From assembly GCA_027310825.1 (NCBI GenBank), contig DAIDAC010000003.1:1-64000 (forward strand): a stretch of DNA of 64,000 nucleotides. The letters are read 5' to 3'. Within the stretch, counting starts at the first letter, position 1, and every line of letters starts with the position of its first letter. The notes beneath the pieces are model-generated. The model did no database searches and was not told the origin of the DNA. It saw nothing but the letters and a program-made list of their open reading frames with translations. Shown one piece after another: positions 51,465 to 59,984 of the stretch. This DNA comes from Candidatus Micrarchaeaceae archaeon (GTDB taxonomy: Archaea > Micrarchaeota > Micrarchaeia > Micrarchaeales > Micrarchaeaceae). The position numbers and the translations under genes were made by a program.

Positions 51465-51483
51465 GTTTAAATATCAGGATAAT
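51465..51483 (+). promoter_or_regulatory. Distal promoter, TTTAAATATCAGGATAAT motif
   Basis: GTTTAAATATCAGGATAAT, the fullest match to the shared motif. It is about 155-175 bases before the coiled-coil gene. Any transcript from it would begin near 51490 and include the hairpin pair at 51509-51554. Confidence 0.6.
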
Positions 51484-51508
51484 ATGAGAAGGTAGCAATA
51501 CAGGGTGC

Positions 51509-51554
51509 TGCATTCGAGAGGAGAGTCGAATGCAAAACGGATTTAAAAAATCCG
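51509..51554 (+). ncRNA. Candidate structured leader or small RNA with two hairpins
   Basis: First hairpin: arms TGCATTCGA/TCGAATGCA, loop of eight (51509-51534). Second: CGGATT/AATCCG, loop of five (51538-51554). Both stems are perfect. They lie between two copies of the same promoter, in a stretch with no open frame. A free small RNA or a regulatory leader fits; there is no sequence family match I can name. Confidence 0.4.
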
Positions 51555-51588
51555 AAAAACCAATCAGAAAATTCAGAAAATTAAAAGG

Positions 51589-51607
51589 ATTTAAATATTA
51601 GGAAAAT
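51589..51607 (+). promoter_or_regulatory. Proximal promoter of the coiled-coil gene
   Basis: ATTTAAATATTAGGAAAAT, about 45 bases before ATG 51640, with AGGTG as ribosome-binding site. Second tandem copy of the shared motif. Confidence 0.6.
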
Positions 51608-51639
51608 CAGGGTCATAGTAACAATCAATAGGTGTAAAA

Positions 51640-54249
51640 ATGTCATTGTCATTCGCAAGCAGGAGAGCAGGAAAAGAGTACCGCAATTTGGCGACTTCAT
51701 ACACTGGTATGTATGCAGTTAACAGCACTGTTCTTAAGGGAACAGACACGGCCACTGGTCTACAGAAGACCTCAGCATGGGACGCAAGATTCCCGGATTC
51801 TGGCCTTGTTGTTGTAAAGAATGGGCTAGACTACGCGCTTGCAGATTTCGATAATCTAATTAAGGAATGGGCAACAAACGGCACAGTTCCTGAAGAGGTA
51901 AAGAAAAGGCTTGAAACGGTCAAGGATACATTTATAGCAAAGCATAAGCAAAACCCGAACGCAGCTTTCAGATATCTCGACGCACAGGTGAACAAGGCAC
52001 ACAAGATGCTTGATGCGAAGTACCCAGGATGGCACTTTGACACCGATGTAATCGAAGCAGCACAGGGAAGAGAGCAGCTCGCAGCACTTAACTACAGACT
52101 AGAAAAAGCGCTCGAACACCATGCTGCAAGGCACGGAACACTTAATTCTCCTGCAGTTCCTCAGTACAGAGGATGGAGAACAGCTTACCAAGAATATTGG
52201 ATGAACAGAAGGGCAGACACGCTAAAGAACCAGGCAATAACATACACACAGGTTCAACCAGTTGCAGGCGCTGCTCCAACAAAGAAGGCAGATTGGTTTA
52301 CACTCAGAAGGTCTATGCAAAGCATGCTCATAGCCATGTCGATAGTAGATCTGGCTCGCGTGCTCAGAGAGGCAGACGATCCAGCAAAGACTCCTGGAAC
52401 CACAAAGCAGATTGTCGAGAACAGGGCAATCACATATGTTCAAACGGATCTTCCAAACCTGCTCAAGAATGAGACAAGCAGAAATAGGCTTGTGATGCTA
52501 TATAATTACTTCCAGCAACACCAGGCATTGTTCCCTGCACAGAATCAGCAACAGAACCAACAGCAGCAGCAACAGCAGAATAACAATCAGCAACAGAACC
52601 AGCAACAGCAGAACCAGCAGCAGAACAACAACCAGCAACAGCAGCAACAGAACCAGCAGAGGCCTCCATCTAACATACCGGAGCCTCAGTACCTTGTATT
52701 GCTGACTCCTAACTCGGCAGAGCCTACGGCTCTCCAGAGCCAGGTAGCGGCTGCGAACCAGCTCGCGCTCAAGGCGAACTCTGCGCTCGGAGATGCATGG
52801 AAGAAGAAGGTAGATGCTGCAGATCTTGCAACAAAGGCAGGCGTAGCAGAAGCGGTCCAGCTTGTAGAAGAGACTGGCGTAGACGCATTCAAGCAGTTGA
52901 TAAAGATAGCTCTCGGCAAGCCAGTAGACCTGGACGTTCCAAGGACACCGCAAGATGCAGTGGACGTGAGAACCATAGACCAGCAGGCCGAGCTTGTAAG
53001 GCAGCTGCTCAATGTAATGAACACCAAAATACAGGAAGCCGACTCGGAAGCGCAGAAGCTCCAGACCGCGGCAACAACGGCGAAGAACGAGGCGGACGAC
53101 GCAAAGGTCGCGCTCGAGACACTGCAGAAGAAGATAACTGCGCTCGAAGGAATGTTGGCTGGAGGACAGGCGCTCACATCATCGCAGCAGGACACTCTTG
53201 TAAAGAAGGCAAAGCTGTTGAAGGAGGCAACCGATGACTCGACAGACAAGGGCAAGGCATCGCAGAAAGCCGGCGACGCTGCGCTCATAGCGACATCGTA
53301 TGCCCAGGACATTAGGAAGGGCTACGACAGGCTCATGGCAGTGCACAATGCACACATGCAGAGGGTAGTCGGCGCGCTGAAGGCGGCACAGCCAAACGAG
53401 AAGAAGATAACAGTAGCTTGGAACCCGAACATGACCGTTGTAGCGCTCGATGACCTGAAGGACAAGCTCGACACCACAATGACGATAGTCAAGGACTTCT
53501 CCAAGAACGACAAGGACACGGCAGTCGACCTCAGGGCGAAGGCCACTACGGCCGAGGCAGAGGCGAAGCAGCTGCAGACAGACGCAGAAACCGCAGTCGC
53601 CGCCGCAAAGAAGGCGGTCGATGCAACTAACGCCGCACGCACAGCCGCAGGAATGCTGAGGAGCCCGCCGCAGGGAGGCAACAACGCCAACCCGAGCGCG
53701 GGGATAGTCCCGGTACCGCTTGCCCCGAACTTGGTAAGCGCAATGCAGCTCGGACTCCAATACGGAGGAGTATGGAAGCAGCTTGCCGACCAGAATGCAG
53801 CAAAGACGCCAAGGCCAAAAGGATTCGGCGGAAAGAAAAAGGCGCAGCAGCAGGCAGACGCAATGCAGGCAGCTGACGACCAGGAGCAGCGCCAAAAAGC
53901 GGCAGCAAAGCCTATCGTAATCCAGCAGTCGCAGAACCCTGCAAACATGCAGAGATTCCAGCAGGGAACAACGCTCTCGCAGATAATGCAGGAAGCGGGC
54001 TTTGCGAACATGACAGAAGCCGACGTCGTTGGGATGATATACGAGAACGAGATAGTAGCTGCTTACAACAAGATTGTCGAAGAGACAAAGCAGGTCGGCC
54101 TCGCAGAGGTGATAGCAGTAAGGGCTACACAAGAGGCTAACGGCAAGCCGATAAGCCCAGACACAGTTGTCGCAGCGATAAACAGATTGAGGGTAGAAGC
54201 ACCGCAGCGCCTATTGGTGGCTCCACTTGCAAGCGGAGCCGGCCCATAA
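51640..54249 (+). CDS. Large helical protein with Q/N-rich tract
   Basis: 869 residues, not recognised. Residues 1-295 are a mixed, mostly helical region. Residues 301-340 are a pure Gln/Asn run. Residues 360-680 are an Ala/Lys/Glu-rich coiled coil (KLQTAATTAKNEADDAKVAL and similar). The tail is Gln/Ala-rich and ends in a small helical domain. No signal peptide or membrane helix. It begins behind two tandem promoters and precedes another coiled-coil giant, so the two may form a structural pair. It is the first host gene after the mobile element. Confidence 0.7.
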   Translation: MSLSFASRRAGKEYRNLATSYTGMYAVNSTVLKGTDTATGLQKTSAWDARFPDSGLVVVKNGLDYALADFDNLIKEWATNGTVPEEVKKRLETVKDTFIAKHKQNPNAAFRYLDAQVNKAHKMLDAKYPGWHFDTDVIEAAQGREQLAALNYRLEKALEHHAARHGTLNSPAVPQYRGWRTAYQEYWMNRRADTLKNQAITYTQVQPVAGAAPTKKADWFTLRRSMQSMLIAMSIVDLARVLREADDPAKTPGTTKQIVENRAITYVQTDLPNLLKNETSRNRLVMLYNYFQQHQALFPAQNQQQNQQQQQQQNNNQQQNQQQQNQQQNNNQQQQQQNQQRPPSNIPEPQYLVLLTPNSAEPTALQSQVAAANQLALKANSALGDAWKKKVDAADLATKAGVAEAVQLVEETGVDAFKQLIKIALGKPVDLDVPRTPQDAVDVRTIDQQAELVRQLLNVMNTKIQEADSEAQKLQTAATTAKNEADDAKVALETLQKKITALEGMLAGGQALTSSQQDTLVKKAKLLKEATDDSTDKGKASQKAGDAALIATSYAQDIRKGYDRLMAVHNAHMQRVVGALKAAQPNEKKITVAWNPNMTVVALDDLKDKLDTTMTIVKDFSKNDKDTAVDLRAKATTAEAEAKQLQTDAETAVAAAKKAVDATNAARTAAGMLRSPPQGGNNANPSAGIVPVPLAPNLVSAMQLGLQYGGVWKQLADQNAAKTPRPKGFGGKKKAQQQADAMQAADDQEQRQKAAAKPIVIQQSQNPANMQRFQQGTTLSQIMQEAGFANMTEADVVGMIYENEIVAAYNKIVEETKQVGLAEVIAVRATQEANGKPISPDTVVAAINRLRVEAPQRLLVAPLASGAGP
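52540..52659 (+). repeat. CAR/AAY trinucleotide tract encoding poly-Gln/Asn
   Basis: 40 consecutive Gln or Asn codons (CAG, CAA, AAC, AAT mixed). The mixture of synonymous codons suggests selection on the protein rather than a fresh slippage event. Confidence 0.85.
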
Positions 54250-54344
54250 GCGGGCTATTTGCATCTGCACTCGAGCGTTGCTAAGCCTAAAGCAGGCTTG
54301 GCCGGCGCACCTGTCTGTCGACGGAACATCGCAAGGTGATGGGC

Positions 54345-57065
54345 ATGAGTAGCATACCGAGATATGTTGTGGCTGTTCCGAAAAAGGAGCGAAAGCCGCT
54401 AGACCTGTCTACCTTGGCGACGGCGATAAACTCGCTTGTCCCGTTCTGCGAATTGAACAATAAGCTCTCAGCCGGAGGGCTGGACAAAGACCAGAAGGAA
54501 GATGCCTTTAATGAGTTCACGGCTGCAATAGGGATAGACGTCCGTGTGCCGGCTGACGCCACAGAACATGTGCTGGCAGAGCTGAAGCACAGGAACCCGG
54601 CAATGGTCAATGCCGCGTCTACGGTGCAAAGGCTGTTCGAAAAGACGCAGAAGTTAGACGAGTACCTGCTTTCAAAATGCGACACTCCACAAGCAGACCA
54701 AGTTCTTGTCGGAAGGTCTGCGGAAAGGGACTACATAGCGCTCAGGTCCTTTGAGGTTTTCTTTGACAGCAGGGAAAAAGCAAAGGGCGACAAGGCAAAG
54801 CTCGAGCAGGCATTCCACGATCTTTGTGCGACGCTGTCATATTCAAACCTTAAAGAGGATTTCGTCCTTGCCCAGTACGGCAGGTTCGAACAGTCTGTAG
54901 AAGAGAATTTCGGCATGCACGCATTCGCGCTCATCGACATAATCGAGCCAACGCTTTTGGAACTGAATAGGTTCTGCACAAAAGACATGGAGCCGGTGGT
55001 GAGAGAGGCCACAGTCGCGGCAGAACTCGCAAAGCAGAACCTTACGCGCGAGCAGCTCTTCGAGCAGAGCGCAGACGAGGATTTCGAAAGCGTGCACCAG
55101 AGGGTGGAATTCCTATCGCGTGCAGTGTCCGGATTCACGATTCAGTTAAACGAGGCAAAGGATCCCGCCACGGCGCAGAGGCTTTATGCGGATCTGCAGC
55201 GGGCAAGGGCAGAGCTCGAGCAGCTCAAGAAGAGCTACAACATCGCTGCAGAGCACGAACTTGCAGGGACTCAGCCGAAGCAGCAGCAAAAGCAATCCGG
55301 CCCTACGGAAAAAGAAAAAGCGGCACTGGCATTCGAGGCACTGCAGAAGGAACTTGCTGCATATCAGATAAACCAACCATTGTGGGACGAGGCAGACAGA
55401 TACGACTACTCGATCAACGGTTATCTCAGCACGCACAAGGCTGCAGACGGGCACAATCTGCTGCACGCTGACCTCGAGAAGCTTTCCGACGATCCGGCCG
55501 CTGCGGGGATTGCAGGGAAAGAGCGCGATGCCGCTTTGGTTAAGCTCTCGGCCAGGCTAAATGAGATCAAGGCCATGCCTGTACCAGACATGGCCAAATG
55601 GTTCGCCGACAACGAGGTGCGGCTCAAGGCGATGCTCACCGAGCAGTCACACCTGCGGAAGACCATAGCATATTACAAAATACTCGCCGATGTCGTCGAG
55701 AAAAGGACAAAGAAAGAGAAGGCAGCCGAAGAAAAGGCCAAAGCATCCAATGCCGACCAGCTGAAGGAGCGCGCAGACTTCGAACAAATGAAAGCATGGC
55801 TTTCCAAATGGTCGATGGACACCACTTCATGGCAGCACCTAAACGAAATGCAGTCGAAGGTCGAGGCTTTTGCCAAATCTACCGGACAGACGCTAGAGGC
55901 GATAGGGGAGAAATCTGTGACCCCGGCTCGCGTGGCGGCAGCCAGGAAGGAGATGGATGAGGCGACAGGCAGATTCAACACGATGTTCAAGAAATACATA
56001 GATCTGGCAAGCAAACTCGACCAGGCATGGGCGACCTCCAACCAAATACAGCTTGAGACCGCGCTGAAGCAGGAAGAGCTTCTGCAGCAAACGTTCAACT
56101 ATTATTCGCTTCTTTCCGCAGTCGTTGATGTAGCTGTCCAAGAGCGGGCAATAAAGGAACAGCAGATTGAGGAGGCGGCTAGCAAACTTGAGGGGATAGA
56201 ACAGTCGATAAAAGACCACAGAACAAGGCTTGATGCACTTAAGAAAGAAAACGAAGCGCAGGAAAAAACACTCGAAAGAGCGAAAGAGCTATTGGCGGTG
56301 AGCGAGGCAGAGGTATCTACTGGGCTCAAGGAAATCGACGACTTTATGGAAACCGAGATAGCTGCAAAGCTTTCTTCGACGCGGGAAAAGATCAAGGAAC
56401 TGGCGAAGGCATCCGATGGGACATCGCAGGACGTCGCGCTCAAGGACGCTGAGATTGCCGCACAAAAAGTCCAAACCGGCGGCGAGGGCGTAGAAACCCT
56501 GGAGGCGGAGATAAAAGGAATATCCGATGCAATAAAACAGCTTAAAGGAACAAGGGCCCAGGGGCCAAGAGAGTCTGCGCAGAAGCAGCTCGCCGATGCA
56601 CAGTCAAGGCTCAAGATCGCCAAAGCCGTGGCTGCAAACGAGCAGGAGGCCGCCGCGCTTAAAAAGAGGCAGCGCGAGATCGACGACGAGGTCACAAAAC
56701 AGCAGGATCTCGTCGCAAAGATGGCAGCGCACAACCTGAAAAGAAAATCGCCGAATCTGTCGACGGAAGGCATGGCGGGAAGCTATCGCGCAGAGACTAT
56801 GAGCCTGTTTAATCTTGTAGCGTCCGAGGAGCCGAAGTCGCTTCTGGAAAAGAAGCAAAGCGGGTTGCAGGCGCAGATCCGTCAGAAGGGCGAGAGCGCC
56901 AAGCTTGTAGCCGAAATCGAGGCGAAGCTCGCAGCAATGAAAAAGGAGAGAATCACCCTCGAGAAGGAAGCAGAAGAACAGGAGAAATCGGCCAATCTGC
57001 TGAGGACCGACCTGGACGCGAAGACCGCCGCCCTGCTTAGGGTTGGCTTTGGCCCAAAGACGTGA
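54345..57065 (+). CDS. Large coiled-coil protein
   Basis: About 906 residues from ATG 54345 with AAGGTGAT as ribosome-binding site; GTG 54336 and ATG 54339 are in-frame alternatives. A helical N-terminal region (to about 240) is followed by long coiled coils around 260-350, 420-540 and 600-900, with an SMC/Rad50-like look. However, it has no Walker motifs or hinge, so it is not an ATPase. No membrane segment. It follows the Q/N-tract gene by 95 bases, which include a hairpin (AAGCCT/AGGCTT at 54283-54299). Likely a scaffold or cytoskeletal element; function unknown. Confidence 0.68.
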   Translation: MSSIPRYVVAVPKKERKPLDLSTLATAINSLVPFCELNNKLSAGGLDKDQKEDAFNEFTAAIGIDVRVPADATEHVLAELKHRNPAMVNAASTVQRLFEKTQKLDEYLLSKCDTPQADQVLVGRSAERDYIALRSFEVFFDSREKAKGDKAKLEQAFHDLCATLSYSNLKEDFVLAQYGRFEQSVEENFGMHAFALIDIIEPTLLELNRFCTKDMEPVVREATVAAELAKQNLTREQLFEQSADEDFESVHQRVEFLSRAVSGFTIQLNEAKDPATAQRLYADLQRARAELEQLKKSYNIAAEHELAGTQPKQQQKQSGPTEKEKAALAFEALQKELAAYQINQPLWDEADRYDYSINGYLSTHKAADGHNLLHADLEKLSDDPAAAGIAGKERDAALVKLSARLNEIKAMPVPDMAKWFADNEVRLKAMLTEQSHLRKTIAYYKILADVVEKRTKKEKAAEEKAKASNADQLKERADFEQMKAWLSKWSMDTTSWQHLNEMQSKVEAFAKSTGQTLEAIGEKSVTPARVAAARKEMDEATGRFNTMFKKYIDLASKLDQAWATSNQIQLETALKQEELLQQTFNYYSLLSAVVDVAVQERAIKEQQIEEAASKLEGIEQSIKDHRTRLDALKKENEAQEKTLERAKELLAVSEAEVSTGLKEIDDFMETEIAAKLSSTREKIKELAKASDGTSQDVALKDAEIAAQKVQTGGEGVETLEAEIKGISDAIKQLKGTRAQGPRESAQKQLADAQSRLKIAKAVAANEQEAAALKKRQREIDDEVTKQQDLVAKMAAHNLKRKSPNLSTEGMAGSYRAETMSLFNLVASEEPKSLLEKKQSGLQAQIRQKGESAKLVAEIEAKLAAMKKERITLEKEAEEQEKSANLLRTDLDAKTAALLRVGFGPKT

Positions 57066-57135
57066 CAGATAAGGCTTTTTGTCGCCTTTTTATAGCTTGC
57101 CAATCCATATAATTTGAATAAATAACGTCTAGAGG

Positions 57136-58077
57136 GTGCCATATCTGGCCAACGAGCACAAGTTCATAAAAGGTGTCATATTCCGGCTTGTAAAGAGCCA
57201 TATAGCCGGGTCTACTCTCAGCTCTGTGCTTGAAGAGGCGAGGAGCAACAACATAAACGGAATGAGGACAACGATAACATTCCTCAACAACGGGGTCAAC
57301 GACCCGGCAAAGGCGAGGTACAACGCAAACACATATGTGCAGATAGCAAGGCAGACCTCAAGGCTGCATCTCAACGCCGCGGTATCCGTCAGAATAAGCC
57401 AGCTCGGCTACAAGGTCAACAACGAGACATTCGAGAAATGCATGACAGACCTGATCGGAGTGGCCAGGGAGAACGGAACCCCTGTATGGATAGAGGCGGA
57501 GAGCGACATAGGGATGCAGGAGCTTTTCGACGTCTACAGGACATACAGGAAATCATACCAGAACCTCGGCATAGAAGTTCCGGTATGGTATCCGATAGAG
57601 GTCGGCACCATAAGGAAGTATTTCAAGCCGAAGGACACAGTAAAATTGACAACATACGCTTATCCGGACCCGAACCTAGCCACTGAAAACGAGGAAGAGA
57701 GGTCCAAGAAGAAGGGCAAGACATCAAGCAAAGACACCCCTTTCAAGCTGATGCTAAACAGCTACATAACGAACACCGCCAAGCTCCTCCAGGCAGGGGT
57801 GAACGTAGTTGTCCTCGACAGCGATGAGAAGACGATTGCGAAGATCGCAGGCTTCAGCAAGGAATACAAAAAGCATTTAATATTTGAACTGCCACTAGGC
57901 TACAGCAAGGGATGGCTGAAAAAGCTCGCTAAGACGAAGGCGAGCCTGAGCGTTTACACTCCGTATGGAAAGGACTGGGGCAACTATGTGATAAACAAGC
58001 TGACGATAAAGCACGGGCACATAAGAGGGTTTGCAGAGAAGGTGCTTGCAGAGAAAGATGAGATCGATGAAGAGTAA
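57136..58077 (+). CDS. Proline-dehydrogenase-like TIM-barrel protein lacking key residues
   Basis: 313 residues, GTG start. The order of motifs follows proline dehydrogenase: SHIAGSTLSSVLEEA, LHLNAAVSVRISQLG, VWIEAESD, VKLTTYAYPDP and YTPYGKDWGNYVINKL. Family positions that bind proline or flavin differ. VKLS is VRIS, IDME is IEAE, KGAY is TYAY, and the RRxxE carboxylate clamp after the PYGxxW motif is NKLTI. The fold therefore seems kept but proline oxidation looks unlikely. It may be a different oxidoreductase or a non-enzyme. It overlaps the next gene by 11 bases. Confidence 0.65.
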   Translation: MPYLANEHKFIKGVIFRLVKSHIAGSTLSSVLEEARSNNINGMRTTITFLNNGVNDPAKARYNANTYVQIARQTSRLHLNAAVSVRISQLGYKVNNETFEKCMTDLIGVARENGTPVWIEAESDIGMQELFDVYRTYRKSYQNLGIEVPVWYPIEVGTIRKYFKPKDTVKLTTYAYPDPNLATENEEERSKKKGKTSSKDTPFKLMLNSYITNTAKLLQAGVNVVVLDSDEKTIAKIAGFSKEYKKHLIFELPLGYSKGWLKKLAKTKASLSVYTPYGKDWGNYVINKLTIKHGHIRGFAEKVLAEKDEIDEE

Positions 58078-59176
58078 AAGCGGCGCTGCGAAGGGCCAGA
58101 AGAAAATAGCGAAGCCAAAGGCAGCGAAGCAGAAACAAAAGCCATTGCCGGCAAGGAAGCAGGTCGATCTTGTCACCGGCGGAGCGTCCGGCATAGGGGT
58201 AAGGCTTGTCAGCAAGCTTCTCGAAAGAGGGGATGAAGTCCGAGTGCTTATCTACATAAGGCCTGGAGTGAGCAGCATGGATATCCTTCAGCGGCTTCCG
58301 AGAGGGATCATTCCGTACAAGACAGACATAACGCTAAGCCAGCCAGAAAACAAGAAAGTTCTCGACGATGCATGCACCGGAGTCGACAATGTATTCCATC
58401 TTGCGGCAGTTACAGATCTCGACGACACTGCCACATACGACCGATTCATAAATGTTAACGTGGTAGGAACAGAAAATGTTCTGAGGGCTTGCATCGACAG
58501 CAATCCGCCAGAGCACCAGATACGTTTCATCTACCTCAGCAGCATATCGGTGTACGGAAACAAGCGAAGAGGGGAGATACTCACAGAAGATTCTGAGACA
58601 AGGCCATCTTCTGGCTACGGTGAGACAAAGCTCATGGCAGAGAGAGTTGTGCAATCGTTCGGCGATGCGCACGCAAACCTCCGCTACACAATACTCAGGG
58701 CAGCGAACATGTATGGGCCTAATTACGTCAGATCGTTCAACAAAGTTTTCAAGCACATAAAAGAGCAACACCTTCCTTATGTAGGAAAGGGCGACAACCA
58801 CATAACGCTTGTGCACGTAGACGACGTCTCGAAGGCGATAATCATGTCGCTTGACAACCAGACTTCAGTCGGCAAAATCTACATAGTTTCAGACGGCCAG
58901 CCATACACCCTAAGGCAGCTGTTCGACAGGGCTGCGACAGATCTCAATGTTCCTCCACCACAGAAGTCTGTGCCTTCTGTGCTTGCAAAGCTGGGGGCGA
59001 AGCGTCTCAACATAGGAAGGGCAGAGCTCGAGTACCTTCTCAGCGACAGGCTTCTGAGCATAGACAAAATAAAGAGAGAGTTAAACTTCATACCGGAACA
59101 CAACATAGACACGGAAAGCAAGAAGCTGACAGAGGAATTCCTCAAGAGCTATGTGCCAAAGCACATGGAGAAATGA
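58067..59176 (+). CDS. NAD-dependent epimerase/dehydratase (extended SDR)
   Basis: About 369 residues from ATG 58067 (ATG 58058 is also possible); both overlap the previous gene. A Lys-rich first 35 residues precede the Rossmann glycine motif (VTGGASGIG). Further on are NVFHLAAVTD, then YLSSISVYG with the catalytic Ser, and YGETK with the YxxxK pair. It resembles sugar-nucleotide epimerases and 3-beta-HSD-type SDRs. Substrate unknown. Possible link to surface glycans or lipid tails, given the GGGP synthase next to it. Confidence 0.85.
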   Translation: MKSKSGAAKGQKKIAKPKAAKQKQKPLPARKQVDLVTGGASGIGVRLVSKLLERGDEVRVLIYIRPGVSSMDILQRLPRGIIPYKTDITLSQPENKKVLDDACTGVDNVFHLAAVTDLDDTATYDRFINVNVVGTENVLRACIDSNPPEHQIRFIYLSSISVYGNKRRGEILTEDSETRPSSGYGETKLMAERVVQSFGDAHANLRYTILRAANMYGPNYVRSFNKVFKHIKEQHLPYVGKGDNHITLVHVDDVSKAIIMSLDNQTSVGKIYIVSDGQPYTLRQLFDRAATDLNVPPPQKSVPSVLAKLGAKRLNIGRAELEYLLSDRLLSIDKIKRELNFIPEHNIDTESKKLTEEFLKSYVPKHMEK

Positions 59177-59194
59177 TTACACTAAGTTGATTTT

Positions 59195-59983
59195 ATGAAA
59201 ACAGGAAAAGTTGAACTTTACATCAATGAGATGCTCCAAACGAAAGGGGCATTGTTCTTCTCCCTTATCGACCCCGTCGACTACGACAGCCCCGACGACG
59301 CTATAAAAACGGCGAAGGCGACTGTCGACGGCGGAGCAGACATAGTTTGCCTGGGAGGCAGCAGCGGTGCACAGGGAGAGCTTCTTGACCTAGTCGGCAA
59401 GGGCATAAAGGACATAATAGATGTTCCTCTTGTGCTATTCCCCGGAAACATGGCAACGATAACGAAGAATGCAGACGCAATATACTTCTTGTCGCTTCTC
59501 AACTCGAGGAATCCATACTGGCATGTTCAGGCGCAGATGCTTGGAGCACCAGTAATCAGGTCTGCGGGGATAGAGCCGATACCGACCAGCTACATACTTG
59601 TACATCCAGGAGGCACAGCAGGCTGGGTGGGTGACGTAAACCTTGTCCCGAGGGAGAAGCCAAAAATCGCGGCTGCGCTTGCGCTGACAGGCCAGTATTT
59701 CGGACACAGACTTACTTTGATGGACACAGGGTCAAACCCGAAGCTGCAGAACTCCGGCCACATACCTAACGAGATGATAAAGGCAGTGCGGTCCGTCACA
59801 GACATACCGCTCATAGCAGCCGGTGGAGTCACTACTCCGAAAGAGCTTCGCGAAGTGCTGGCAAGCGGCGCAGATGCTGTGCAGATAGGCACAGCTTTCG
59901 AGGGGGACGTGGGCGAGGTGGCAAAGAAAGCCAAGGCGTTCGCAGAGATCTTCAAGGAAGAGGGCGCGAAGAAGCTGAAGTGA
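59195..59983 (+). CDS. Geranylgeranylglyceryl phosphate synthase
   Basis: 262 residues, PcrB-like TIM barrel. Seen are FSLIDPVDYD, GADIVCLGGSSG, VLFPGN, FLSLLNSRNPYW, the substrate-binding GSNPKLQNSGHIP and AAGGVTTPKEL, then DAVQIGTAFEGD. It joins geranylgeranyl diphosphate to glycerol-1-phosphate, the first ether bond of archaeal lipids. This supports an archaeal source and complements isopentenyl phosphate kinase at 32760. Confidence 0.93.
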   Translation: MKTGKVELYINEMLQTKGALFFSLIDPVDYDSPDDAIKTAKATVDGGADIVCLGGSSGAQGELLDLVGKGIKDIIDVPLVLFPGNMATITKNADAIYFLSLLNSRNPYWHVQAQMLGAPVIRSAGIEPIPTSYILVHPGGTAGWVGDVNLVPREKPKIAAALALTGQYFGHRLTLMDTGSNPKLQNSGHIPNEMIKAVRSVTDIPLIAAGGVTTPKELREVLASGADAVQIGTAFEGDVGEVAKKAKAFAEIFKEEGAKKLK

Positions 59984-59984
59984 C

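Noticed and set aside
52463-52953. Minus-strand frames across the Q/N tract
   Set aside because: They are products of the CAR/AAY codon run read backwards and have no start signals; the plus-strand gene explains the region.
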